The notes beneath the pieces were generated by a model. The model made no database searches, was not told where the DNA came from, and worked only from the letters and a program-made list of their open reading frames with translations. DNA of 64,000 nt from NCBI RefSeq assembly GCF_047238105.1, contig NZ_JBDFMD010000001.1, positions 6,076,001-6,140,000 on the forward strand, given 5' to 3'. The DNA comes from Paenibacillus_D sp047238105 (GTDB lineage Bacteria; Bacillota; Bacilli; Paenibacillales; Paenibacillaceae). Made by a program: the position numbers and the translations under genes. Positions 43,690-52,080 of this stretch are shown piece after piece; within the stretch, counting starts at the first letter, position 1, and the number at the start of each line of letters is the position of its first letter.

Positions 43690-44573
43690 AGCTGAGGATC
43701 ATGCATGTCACGGAGTATACTTATACGCAGCCGGTAACGGACAGTGTCAATGAGGTGCGCCTGACTCCTTGCACCAATGAGTGGCAGTCCTGCTATCAGC
43801 ATGCGATCGCCGTTGAGCCCAATGCTCCTCTGCAATCATACGAGGATTTCTTTGGTAATCGAGTGACCGCCTTCTCGGTCAACGAGCCCCATAGCAAGCT
43901 GACGATCCGCACCCAGATGACCGTGGTGACGACAGATCCCGGCAGCGGGCGGGGAAGCGCGCGGAAAGGGAGGTTGTTCACCCCTGCGGAAGCATGGGAC
44001 TGGCTTGCCAGGGACGAAGCGATGGACCGGTTTGCCGAATATTTGCTGCCAACTTCCTATACGACTGCCACTCCCGAAGTATTGGTCTTCGCCGGACTGG
44101 ACGAACGCGAATCCGAAGAGCCTGCCGCCGTCTACGACTGGCTGGCGCAGCTGTCCGAGCGCATCCGGCAGGAATTCACCTATGATGCCGAAGCGACGGA
44201 TGTGAAAACGAAGGTGGCGGATATGATCGGCACCCGGCGCGGTGTCTGCCAGGACTTCGCGCATCTGATGATCACCATCTGCAGGAGCCGCAGCATTCCT
44301 GCACGGTATGTGAGCGGCTACCAGTTTATCGGCGACCTGCAGGAGGAAGGCACCAGTTTTCAGCATGCGTCTCACGCCTGGGTAGAGGCGTATGTCCCCA
44401 ATCGCGGCTGGTGCGCCTTCGATCCGACCAATCCTTCTGAGGTTGGCGAGCGTTATGTCAAGCTGGGGCATGGCCGGGATTACAAGGATATCGTCCCTGT
44501 CAAGGGCGTCTACCGCGGAAGCGGCGGCCAGCATCTTGACGTTTCGGTAATTGTCGAGCAACTGGAGGGTTAG
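43686..44573 (+). CDS. Transglutaminase-like cysteine protease family protein
   Basis: A 295-residue protein with an N-terminal beta domain typical of bacterial transglutaminase-like proteins (VTEYTYTQPVTDSVNEVRL) and the catalytic core with Cys in RRGVCQDFAHLM, His in ASHAWVEAYVP and Asp in GWCAFDPTN. All three catalytic residues are present. It has no signal peptide. The start ATG at 43686 overlaps the alpha-E stop; the open frame upstream is not coding. It closes the ATP-grasp/alpha-E operon and may act on the same unknown product, as peptidase or amide-forming enzyme. Confidence 0.93.
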   Translation: MKLRIMHVTEYTYTQPVTDSVNEVRLTPCTNEWQSCYQHAIAVEPNAPLQSYEDFFGNRVTAFSVNEPHSKLTIRTQMTVVTTDPGSGRGSARKGRLFTPAEAWDWLARDEAMDRFAEYLLPTSYTTATPEVLVFAGLDERESEEPAAVYDWLAQLSERIRQEFTYDAEATDVKTKVADMIGTRRGVCQDFAHLMITICRSRSIPARYVSGYQFIGDLQEEGTSFQHASHAWVEAYVPNRGWCAFDPTNPSEVGERYVKLGHGRDYKDIVPVKGVYRGSGGQHLDVSVIVEQLEG

Positions 44574-44586
44574 CTCCGTGTAGATC

Positions 44587-44624
44587 AAGCAAAAAGGACC
44601 TCGGGCGAGGTCCTTTTTGCTTGG
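44587..44624. terminator. Bidirectional terminator
   Basis: AAGCAAAAAGGACCTC pairs exactly with GAGGTCCTTTTTGCTT. It lies between the transglutaminase gene and a convergent small gene. Confidence 0.9.
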
Positions 44625-44647
44625 GGTGTGTTGATATAAACTTTCCT

Positions 44648-45007
44648 TTACAGCTGAGTCGATTGGTGAAGTACACGTTCCCGGTCGAGCTCTTGCAGCG
44701 CAGCCTCGGCACGTTCTCTATCCTTCGGCTTGATCTGCAGCTTGATCATCTCATGCTGTCCGGCTTCCGAGCCGACCGCATTCATGGACATGCCGCCCTG
44801 GGCGGCAAATCCGGATGCGCCGGCCGCCGTTTCTGATTTAAGGCGGGAAGGGATGTCTTTGGATTGCAGGTATGAATATTTGGATTGCAGCTCTTCTGCC
44901 TGATTGCCCCTTGCGGTTGCCAGAGTCGTCCAACGGCCTTTGCTAGCAAATACAATGATGCCAACCACCAGTAACACACCCAATACAATAAGGATTGTTT
45001 CCAACAT
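44648..45007 (-). CDS. Small membrane-anchored protein of unknown function
   Basis: A 119-residue protein with one N-terminal membrane helix (ETILIVLGVLLVVGIIVFAS, about 3-22), then a polar region rich in Gln, Ala and Gly, with a C-terminal charged helix (PKDRERAEAALQELDRERV). AGAGGTGATTCAC precedes the ATG at 45007. I recognise no family. It lies between the transglutaminase operon and spoVR, and shares neither promoter nor strand context that would suggest a role. Confidence 0.65.
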   Translation of the reverse strand: MLETILIVLGVLLVVGIIVFASKGRWTTLATARGNQAEELQSKYSYLQSKDIPSRLKSETAAGASGFAAQGGMSMNAVGSEAGQHEMIKLQIKPKDRERAEAALQELDRERVLHQSTQL

Positions 45008-45146
45008 GTGAATCACCTCTGTATCCGGGGCGTTGCCCCTGTGTTATTTCCCCTGTAAGTAAGGATGGGGAAAGGTTGTTGATCATTTATACCCGCTCGC
45101 GGGGGGCATGAATCAAAACACAGGTTCGTGCCGATCCGGACAAAGC

Positions 45147-46589
45147 CTAAATAAATTTGCGGCTCGTTTTGGGGCCGTCGCAGCTGAAGACGATATTTTT
45201 GTCCTCGACGACCGTCTCCAGATGGACGGGTTTGCCCCATAGCTTTACTATATGCGGCATGGTGCGCTCAACATATTTCAGATCCAGCTCGACGCCCTCA
45301 TATTGATGTTTGAGATACAGCTCTCCCGAACGGTTCCAGTCGCCATCGGTGACGACGATACAGGGGAAACCGCCATTGACACGAGAGTAGACGAGTTGAT
45401 CGCGAATATTCTCCCACGATTTATCGGTAATTTTCCACTCCGGCCCTTTCTTCTCGAAGATGTACAGATCCAGATCGGTGACCAGCTGTTTCGTCAGATA
45501 GTTGCGGATGAAGGATTGGTCCGAGTCGGTCTCCCGCACCTCGAAGATTTTGTCCCGTCCTTGACCAGGAACCCGGCCGTATCGATCTTGCTCCTCTTTG
45601 GTCGGCTCATTCCAGCGCTTCTCGATGTCCTCGAACATTTTGAGACCGAGGTAGTAGGGGTTGAGGCTGTTTTTGGAAGGCTGGACGACCGCCGAGTTCA
45701 GTTTGGCAAATTCGATCGTCTCTTCGCTCGTCAGATCTAACTCCCGGAGAATGCGCTGATGCCAATACGACGCCCAGCCCTCGTTCATAATCTTGGTCTC
45801 AATCTGGGGCCAAAAGTAGAGCATCTCATCACGCAGCATCGACATGATATCCCGCTGCCAGTCCTTCAGTCCCTCCGAATGTTCCTCGATAAACCAGATC
45901 AGGTCTTTCTCGGGCTGGGGCGGGAACCGCCGTTTGTTGCTAGCCGGTTTCTCTTCGGCGCTTTTCATGTCGGGATCCAGCGACCACAGGTCCTCGTAGG
46001 GCTGGACAGGCGCCGGCAGTTTCTTGCGCTCGCCTTCGCGTTTCTCCAGCAGCTCGATATAGCGCGTCTTGTCCATCTGGTAAGGCTTGATCAGGGTAGG
46101 ATCGACATGCTCCTGGATCGCCAGCACCGCATCGATAAACTGTTCGACCACTTCGGAGCCGTAGTCACGTTCATATTGCGCCACCCGGTCCGCCGTCGCC
46201 GACATGCTCTCGACCATATTGCGGTTGGAGCGGCTGAAGCGGGCGTTATTTTTGAAGAAGTCGCAATGGGCCAGTACGTGGGCGACGATGAGCTTGTTCT
46301 GGATCAATGAGTTGCCGTCGAGCAGGAAGGCATAGCAGGGGTTGGAGTTGATGACGAGCTCGTAAATTTTGCTGAGACCAAAGTCGTACTGCGTCTTCAT
46401 TTTATGAAACGTCTTGCCGAAGCTCCAGTGGCTGAAGCGGGTCGGCATGCCGTAGGCGCCGAATGTATAGATGATATCAGAAGGACAGATCTCGTAACGC
46501 ATCGGATAGAAGTCCAGGCCAAAGCCCTGCGCCACTTCGGTAATCTCGTCAATCGCACGTTCCAGTTGGCGTATCTCGTCTTGCTTCAT
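45147..46589 (-). CDS. spoVR: SpoVR family sporulation protein
   Basis: A 480-residue soluble protein of the SpoVR/YcgB family, needed for normal spore cortex formation in Bacillus subtilis. Family-type pieces: GLDFYPMRYEICPSDIIYTFGAYGMPTRFSHWSFGK at the N-terminus (key pieces RYEICP and RFSHWSFGK), NEGWASYWHQRI and NPYYLGLKMFEDIEKRW. Biochemical function is not established. GGGGACGAGAG-like sequence precedes the ATG. A sigma-E-type promoter lies 42-70 bases upstream. It would usually act with PrkA and YhbH. Confidence 0.95.
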   Translation of the reverse strand: MKQDEIRQLERAIDEITEVAQGFGLDFYPMRYEICPSDIIYTFGAYGMPTRFSHWSFGKTFHKMKTQYDFGLSKIYELVINSNPCYAFLLDGNSLIQNKLIVAHVLAHCDFFKNNARFSRSNRNMVESMSATADRVAQYERDYGSEVVEQFIDAVLAIQEHVDPTLIKPYQMDKTRYIELLEKREGERKKLPAPVQPYEDLWSLDPDMKSAEEKPASNKRRFPPQPEKDLIWFIEEHSEGLKDWQRDIMSMLRDEMLYFWPQIETKIMNEGWASYWHQRILRELDLTSEETIEFAKLNSAVVQPSKNSLNPYYLGLKMFEDIEKRWNEPTKEEQDRYGRVPGQGRDKIFEVRETDSDQSFIRNYLTKQLVTDLDLYIFEKKGPEWKITDKSWENIRDQLVYSRVNGGFPCIVVTDGDWNRSGELYLKHQYEGVELDLKYVERTMPHIVKLWGKPVHLETVVEDKNIVFSCDGPKTSRKFI

Positions 46590-46630
46590 CTCTCGTCCCC
46601 TCCAGTTGTGGCGATAAGTTTCCTATTCTA

Positions 46631-46659
46631 TGTGTATGGGAGGCGCGGAGGGAATATGC
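46631..46659 (-). promoter_or_regulatory. Sigma-E-type promoter of spoVR
   Basis: On the minus strand, GCATATT (46659-46653), a 14-base spacer and CATACACA (46638-46631) match the sigma-E consensus KHATATT-N14-CATACAmT at nearly every position. It fits mother-cell expression, as known for spoVR in Bacillus subtilis. Confidence 0.75.
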
Positions 46660-46841
46660 GGTGGGCAGATTGAACTGGTTTGATGCCTTCTACGTTCATG
46701 CAATGATGAGGGAGAATTATTATAACGGAAAGCATCAATAGCTGGTTGTAATTAACCAGAGCGATTTATAGTTATGTGGTTTCGTTAGTAACGTCCTGTG
46801 ATATAATTCTAATAACAACTGCATGCGAAGGGGGCCTCCAA

Positions 46842-47414
46842 GTGACAAAACCGGAAAAGGAATCAAACCACACCTATCAGGATTGGCTTACATGGGACGG
46901 ATCGTGGGAGTTGATAAATGGCAAGGCATATAATATGTCACCCGCTCCGAATGCCTTGCACCAGTTTGTCGTTGGAGAGCTGCATTTCGCACTGCGAGCC
47001 CACTTTCAGAATAAGAGCTGTTATGTGTTTGCCGCTCCGTTCGATGTTTTCTTCAGCGAGAACCATCAATACGATTTGCCGGATCATGTGTTACAGCCGG
47101 ACCTGACGGTCGTATGCTCGAAAGATCAGATCTTCAAAAACGGCTGCCATGGTGCGCCAACCATGATTATCGAAGTGCTGTCTCCCTCTACTGCCTTGAA
47201 AGATTTTAATGAAAAGTTTAATTTGTACCAGAAGTTTGGCGTTCAAGAATATTGGATCGTCGATCCGGGAAATGAGACCGTACATGTCTTCGCTTTGCAG
47301 GATGGGGCCTATCAGAAGAGGGCATTATATACCGAGCAAGAGATGGTTCGCTCTTTCATATTTAATGATTTCCAAGTGTCAAAGACTAGGCTTTTCAACT
47401 TAACCTCTCAATAA
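46842..47414 (+). CDS. Uma2-family (DUF820) putative endonuclease
   Basis: A 190-residue protein of the Uma2 family with a PD-(D/E)XK nuclease-like core: WELINGKAYNMSPAP, Asp in LQPDLTVVCS, E-x-x of MIIEVLSPST and Lys in NEKFNLYQKFGVQEYWIVDP. These residues are intact. GAAGGGGG is seven bases from the GTG at 46842. Base composition is clearly more AT-rich than its neighbours, which suggests recent transfer, and it separates spoVR from yhbH. Uma2 proteins are common in Cyanobacteria and Actinobacteria; the substrate and role are unknown. Confidence 0.88.
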   Translation: MTKPEKESNHTYQDWLTWDGSWELINGKAYNMSPAPNALHQFVVGELHFALRAHFQNKSCYVFAAPFDVFFSENHQYDLPDHVLQPDLTVVCSKDQIFKNGCHGAPTMIIEVLSPSTALKDFNEKFNLYQKFGVQEYWIVDPGNETVHVFALQDGAYQKRALYTEQEMVRSFIFNDFQVSKTRLFNLTSQ

Positions 47415-47577
47415 GGATCTATCGCCGAGACGTCATGAAAAATCGAGTTCAATCAAAAAGATGCGATTACCAGATGGCTCGCAGGCTTCGCCGGTTTCTG
47501 ACACGGTGCAGCCCGTTATTTACCGTCAGCTTCGGCTGATGCTCGCCAAGCAATGGCAATCAAGGAAGGCAATTAAA

Positions 47578-47614
47578 CAAGCGGCCCCTGTCCGGAATGG
47601 ACAAGGGCCGCTTC
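47578..47614. terminator. Terminator between Uma2-type gene and yhbH
   Basis: AAGCGGCCCCTGTCC...GGACAAGGGCCGCTT stem with one bulge, between convergent genes. Confidence 0.7.
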
Positions 47615-47635
47615 GCCTTGCAATGGAGGTCAATG

Positions 47636-48796
47636 TCAGGTAACCGGCTCTTTTTTGGAAAAGAAGGTTTTCAGCGCTTGGTAGACGTCCTGCTTTTCCT
47701 TGATAATCGCGTAGATAAACTTCTGCTTCTGGATATGCTTATAGGCCGACATGAGGGTGCTGCTCCTGTTGTACTGATTGACCTCGCCGTATCCGAACAT
47801 ATTGCTCCGGTCCATCAGCTCGGAGATCAGCTTGACGCAGCGCTCATTGTCCGAGGTGAGGTTGTCGCCGTCCGAGAAATGAAACGGGTAGATGTTCCAC
47901 ATATGCGGCGGATAGCGGCTGTCGATGATGTCCAGGGCTTTGATATAAGCGGAGGAACAGATCGTGCCGCCGCTCTCGCCGCGCGTGAAGAAGTCTTCCT
48001 CGCTCACTTCCTTGGCTTCCGTATGGTGGGCGATGAAGACGATCTCGACCTTCTCGTACTGGTGCCGGAGGAAGCGGGTCATCCAGAAGAAAAAGCTGCG
48101 CGCCGCATATTTCTCAAAGCTGCCCATCGAGCCTGACGTATCCATCATCGCCAGGATGACGGCATTGGATTGGGGCTTGATGATCTCCTCCCACGTCTTG
48201 AAGCGCAGATCGTCAGGAGATATCCCGTGTATGCCCGGTTTGCCGCCAGTGGCGTTGCGCCGCAGATTTTCCAGGATGGTGCGTTTCTTGTCGATATTGG
48301 ATTGGATGCCCTTCTTGCGGATATCATTGAAGCGGATGTCTTTGGTCTCCAGCAGGTCCTTCTCCTTGCGCTTCAAGAAGGGCAGCTCCAGCTCCTCGAA
48401 GAGCATATTTTCCAGCTCGGCGAGACTGATCTCCGCTTCCACGACATCTTCGCCGGGCTGGTCGCCCGCCTTGTCCCCCTTGCCGCCTTTTTTGGCGGAA
48501 GCGGGATCCGTACCAAGCACATCACCGACGCTGCTGTCGCCGTCACCTTGCCCGACATGCTTGTTTTTATTATGGTTATACACAAAGTGGTACTCGTCCA
48601 GACTGCGGATCGGCACCTTGATGATCTGCTTGCCGTCCGAGAGGACGATGCTTTCCTCGGATACCAGGTCCGGCAGATTTTGCTTGATGGCATCGCGGAC
48701 TTTTTCCTGGTGGCGGGCCTGGTCCTGATACCCTTTGCGATGCAGCGACCAGTCTTCACGGGAGACGATATACAACGGCTCGCGGTTTGAATCCAT
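47636..48796 (-). CDS. yhbH: Sporulation protein YhbH (DUF444)
   Basis: A 386-residue protein of the YhbH/YeaH family. A VWA-like fold is suggested by the central ILAMMDTSGSMGSFEKYAAR (key DTSGS, a MIDAS-type motif) and by HFSDGDNLTSDN. In other bacteria the gene sits in an operon with prkA and spoVR; in Bacillus subtilis yhbH is sigma-E controlled. Here it faces away from prkA and is separated from spoVR by the Uma2-type gene. Upstream sequence has GAATATAGTA, which is not a clear sporulation promoter. Confidence 0.95.
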   Translation of the reverse strand: MDSNREPLYIVSREDWSLHRKGYQDQARHQEKVRDAIKQNLPDLVSEESIVLSDGKQIIKVPIRSLDEYHFVYNHNKNKHVGQGDGDSSVGDVLGTDPASAKKGGKGDKAGDQPGEDVVEAEISLAELENMLFEELELPFLKRKEKDLLETKDIRFNDIRKKGIQSNIDKKRTILENLRRNATGGKPGIHGISPDDLRFKTWEEIIKPQSNAVILAMMDTSGSMGSFEKYAARSFFFWMTRFLRHQYEKVEIVFIAHHTEAKEVSEEDFFTRGESGGTICSSAYIKALDIIDSRYPPHMWNIYPFHFSDGDNLTSDNERCVKLISELMDRSNMFGYGEVNQYNRSSTLMSAYKHIQKQKFIYAIIKEKQDVYQALKTFFSKKEPVT

Positions 48797-48879
48797 CTGC
48801 AGCTACCCCCTCGTCGAATGCTTCGTATATTTACTATATTCAGACAGAGGGAGGTTATGTGACCAATCGCTGCCGAGCT

Positions 48880-49680
48880 CTAGCCCTCTTCGTAGCGGCC
48901 GAGCGCCATCAGGGCTGTCTGGCGCATCCGCTCCTGCAAGCCTTTGCTCTTGATGACGCGGATCCGCCGCCCCAGAAACCGCAGCTTGGACAACACGTAT
49001 TCGCGTTCGTTATTGGCAAAGTGAAGGGTGATTGTATAACGATCAAGCGCTTCATCATACTGGACCTGTTTCTCGAAGCAGGAGAAGGCATAAAGGATGC
49101 GAGAGAGCTCGCGGTTATACTGGCTCGGCACCTCCAGCACAGCGGTGTCTTGCTGCAGCTCATGGCTGCGGCGAATCTGCTCCTGGGCGAGCGTCCATTC
49201 CTCTGCCGTACAAGGAGCCCCGCGAAGCTGGCTGATCTTGTCCAGCCGGGTGATCTGCAGTCGCCGCAAGCCGCTGTTGTACCAGAGCAGGTACCACTCC
49301 CGCTTGACCATCGAGTACTCCAGTTTGTAGGGGATACCCTCGGACGGCTGTCGGGGTCTGCCGGATTTGCCGGCTGGAACGAAACATACGTTGCATCGGC
49401 GCCGGATCAGATCCCGCAGCTCCGGCAGCAGCGGGTGTCCCACTTGCCCTTCGCGGCTGCGGGCTTTCTCGGTCAAGCTGCCTTGCAGCTCCAGCGCCTC
49501 ATCCTCGTCCAGGATCGCCTGCAGGCGCTCACGGTTCTCATCCGATAGGACCAGCTGGGAAGCAGGGTCCGCCAGCATCGTCTTGAGCCAGCTCCGCTCG
49601 GCCGCAGTAGTGACGAAGACATCGGCTTCATCCAGGCGGGCAAGCAGCTCATAGTTGGTGATTTTCTCGAACAGGTTCAT
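48880..49680 (-). CDS. WYL-domain protein
   Basis: A 266-residue protein with a WYL-type Sm-like fold (KLEYSMVKREWYLLWYNSGLRRLQITRLDKI, about 118-150) and a C-terminal WCX-like extension. WYL domains bind nucleic acid or nucleotides and often control stress or defence genes. Its start overlaps the end of the upstream WYL gene by 32 bases, so the two are cotranscribed and probably act as a pair, as in PafBC-type regulators. No clear helix-turn-helix is seen in this member. Confidence 0.85.
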   Translation of the reverse strand: MNLFEKITNYELLARLDEADVFVTTAAERSWLKTMLADPASQLVLSDENRERLQAILDEDEALELQGSLTEKARSREGQVGHPLLPELRDLIRRRCNVCFVPAGKSGRPRQPSEGIPYKLEYSMVKREWYLLWYNSGLRRLQITRLDKISQLRGAPCTAEEWTLAQEQIRRSHELQQDTAVLEVPSQYNRELSRILYAFSCFEKQVQYDEALDRYTITLHFANNEREYVLSKLRFLGRRIRVIKSKGLQERMRQTALMALGRYEEG

Positions 49681-50977
49681 AACTGGCTGCGATCTCCTTC
49701 CATTCTGCGATCATTTCCTCGCGCAGCCGGAGCGGCTCCAGCACCTCGCAGCTGGAGCCGAAGCTGCGGAGCCAAGGCTTGATCTCGGTCGTGTCGTTGA
49801 CATCGATCTCATATCGAAATGACTCGCCGCCGGCTTCCTCCGTCAACTCGCCCCATTGGCCTTGCAGTTCCACCCGTTCCTTGACGAAGCTGGGGATGCC
49901 GGGACCGGGATGGTAGAAGCGGGCCTTGACCCGCACGGTCTTCCCCGTATCGATCAGCCAGCTATGGCGGATCCGCTCGAGCAGACGCTGGCGGTGCTGC
50001 GCATATTCGGCTTCCGGGACGACCTCCGCCTCGGTGAGCTGCGTCATGCCTTCCAGACGGAATTTGACGATGCCCACAGAGGTCTGGTGGGCCAGCAGAT
50101 ACCACCGTCCAAACTGATGGTCATAGACGACCTGCAGCGGCAACACAAGCTTCTCGCGTCCGGAGGGTTCCCTCTGGAAGCGGGGGTTGGTCTGGCTGGC
50201 GCTGTAGCTGTGCTTGCTCTTGGGCGAGAAGTACAGGAAGCGGATACGGCAGCGCCGCCGCATCGCCGCGATCAGGCCGAATACATGAGCTTCATCCAGA
50301 ATGCGGGAATAATAATGATATTTGTAGAGGGTAACATCCAGCTCTGGCACTCCTGATTCCGAACGGAGCAGCAGCTTCTTGAGACTGTCGCGGAGCAGGT
50401 AGCCGTGTACCGAGGGCAGCCTGGTGGAGGCCATCAGATCGACGTAATCGTACAGTTCCAGCAACTGGTCGCCCGGCAGCGCCGCCAGTTCGTTCTTCAG
50501 CCGGTACCGGTAGGGACGCTGCCCTCCGAGGCGGCTGATGACGCCGGACGCTTCCAGGTACCGCAGATCGGAGCGGATCGTCTTCTCATCGGGCAGTGCC
50601 GTGCCCGACATTCGCTCCGAACAGCAGTCGAGCAGCTCCAGCGCGGTTTGCGGCTGATGCCGGAGTGCTTCCAGCAGCACGGCAAGCCGTCGGCTCTCTG
50701 TTGCCTTCACGGATTTGGCCTGGAACAGCAAGAGCAGCAGGGGGTCGGTTGTGTCATAGTAGCTATAACGGAAGGTAGCTGTAAACGCGGAGTTCTCCTG
50801 AGAGCTTTGCTGGCTCCAGACGGAACCGGCAATCGTCTTCAAACGTTGCAGCATCTTATCGAAGGTGTGAACGGAGATGCCCAGCCGCTGGGCATATTGC
50901 TGTCTGCTGTACGAACCGCCGGTCATGGCAAGCATGCGCAGGAACTGGATTTCTTTGTCGAATTGCTCGCGGGCCAT
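49649..50977 (-). CDS. HTH - WYL transcriptional regulator
   Basis: A 442-residue protein with an N-terminal winged helix (QFLRMLAMTGGSYSRQQYAQRLGISVHTFDKMLQRLK; key SRQQYAQRLGIS), a second winged-helix-like region (about 130-165) and a WYL domain (about 235-330, with RIRFLYFSPK and VVYDHQFGRWYLLAHQ). GGAGGTTTAGAG precedes the ATG. First gene of a two-WYL operon. Paired WYL regulators are known to respond to DNA damage or to nucleic-acid signals; here the target is unknown and no defence gene is adjacent. Confidence 0.88.
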   Translation of the reverse strand: MAREQFDKEIQFLRMLAMTGGSYSRQQYAQRLGISVHTFDKMLQRLKTIAGSVWSQQSSQENSAFTATFRYSYYDTTDPLLLLLFQAKSVKATESRRLAVLLEALRHQPQTALELLDCCSERMSGTALPDEKTIRSDLRYLEASGVISRLGGQRPYRYRLKNELAALPGDQLLELYDYVDLMASTRLPSVHGYLLRDSLKKLLLRSESGVPELDVTLYKYHYYSRILDEAHVFGLIAAMRRRCRIRFLYFSPKSKHSYSASQTNPRFQREPSGREKLVLPLQVVYDHQFGRWYLLAHQTSVGIVKFRLEGMTQLTEAEVVPEAEYAQHRQRLLERIRHSWLIDTGKTVRVKARFYHPGPGIPSFVKERVELQGQWGELTEEAGGESFRYEIDVNDTTEIKPWLRSFGSSCEVLEPLRLREEMIAEWKEIAASYEPVRENHQL

Positions 50978-51125
50978 CTCTAAACCTCCTTGCGCGGCCG
51001 CTGCCTCTGGACATGCGCAAACAACCTGGCGAGCAGAAGCTTGCCAGGCCGCCAGCGTATGTTCGCGTTATGCGTTTGGCTTGGACCATGGTATAATCGT
51101 TGTAGGTAAATGTATGCAAACGGAA

Positions 51126-51563
51126 CTATATGCCCGCCAGAGCAATCCCCAGCAGCAAGAGCGCTCCGAAACCGAAGACGATCAGACCGTTCAAGACGAC
51201 GCCGATGATGCCGAACACTTTGCGGCGATTTTTCATGAATAAGGATACGATACCCAATACCAGTCCAACCAGGCTGACCAGAATGGAGAAGAACAGCAAG
51301 ATGCCTGCCAGCATGGCTTCACTGTTGGATGCGATCACTTCCTCGGGAATGGTACCGTCTGGCTGGATGGTATCAGCGAGCGATAAGACAGTGGTCATCG
51401 ACAAGACGATGATGGCGATAATCGCCAGCAGGCCGATAACGAACGAAGCGATGCCAAGACCAGATTGCTTGCGGTAAGGCTCCCCCTGCTCATGCTCGGG
51501 GAGGGGCTGGAAGGGTCCAGAGGGATTGCGATCATCCTGAGATTGGTATGGATTCTGATCCAT
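51126..51563 (-). CDS. DUF4190-like small membrane protein
   Basis: A 145-residue protein with a polar N-terminus (about 1-33) and three hydrophobic segments (about 36-62, 86-108 and 113-143). The pattern GLGIASFVIGLLAI, then GLVLGIVSLF and FGIIGVVLNGLIV, fits DUF4190/DUF4064-type membrane proteins. Function unknown. It is divergent from the DUF423 gene with 64 bases between. Confidence 0.7.
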   Translation of the reverse strand: MDQNPYQSQDDRNPSGPFQPLPEHEQGEPYRKQSGLGIASFVIGLLAIIAIIVLSMTTVLSLADTIQPDGTIPEEVIASNSEAMLAGILLFFSILVSLVGLVLGIVSLFMKNRRKVFGIIGVVLNGLIVFGFGALLLLGIALAGI

Positions 51564-51627
51564 GACGTGGCTCCTTTATAGGTTTTTGTAGAATTATACA
51601 CCAAATGCAGGGAAGTGAAAACTACGC

Positions 51628-52002
51628 ATGACAGCAAAATATATAGGAACTGGAGCGGTATATGCTCTGCTGGCCGTGGCATTTGGCGCTTTCGGCGCCC
51701 ATGCGCTGGAAGAGCAGCTGAGTGAATCGATGCTGGCGACATACGAGACGGGCGTCCGGTATCAGATGTACCATGCGCTCGGTCTAATACTGATCGGCCT
51801 GCTGGGAGATAAGGCCGCCGGGCAGCAGGCGCTGGCATGGGCGGCCAGACTGCTGCATATTGGGATACTCGTATTCTCCGGCAGCTTGTACGTGCTAACG
51901 TTGACCGGATTTTCCAAGCTGGGCATGATTACACCGATCGGCGGCGTGGCTTTTATAGCTGGTTGGGTGATGCTGATTGTCGCCGTTACGCGCAGCAAGT
52001 AA
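51628..52002 (+). CDS. DUF423 membrane protein
   Basis: A 124-residue protein with four membrane helices and the DUF423 signature AVAFGAFGAHALEE, then TGVRYQMYHALGLILIGLL and GSLYVLTLTGF. The family (YwdK/YgdD) is very widespread and has no established function. AGGGAAGTG precedes the ATG. The GGDEF-EAL gene begins 79 bases downstream and may be cotranscribed. Confidence 0.93.
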   Translation: MTAKYIGTGAVYALLAVAFGAFGAHALEEQLSESMLATYETGVRYQMYHALGLILIGLLGDKAAGQQALAWAARLLHIGILVFSGSLYVLTLTGFSKLGMITPIGGVAFIAGWVMLIVAVTRSK

Positions 52003-52080
52003 GCAGATTGCCGCGCCGGACTTGCGCTGCACTGGCAGGGACAAGATTCAAGCCTCCGGGCTACAGGAAGGAGAACATTT

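Noticed and set aside
47461..48136. Plus-strand frames opposite yhbH
   Set aside because: They are antisense to a conserved gene and show no independent signals.
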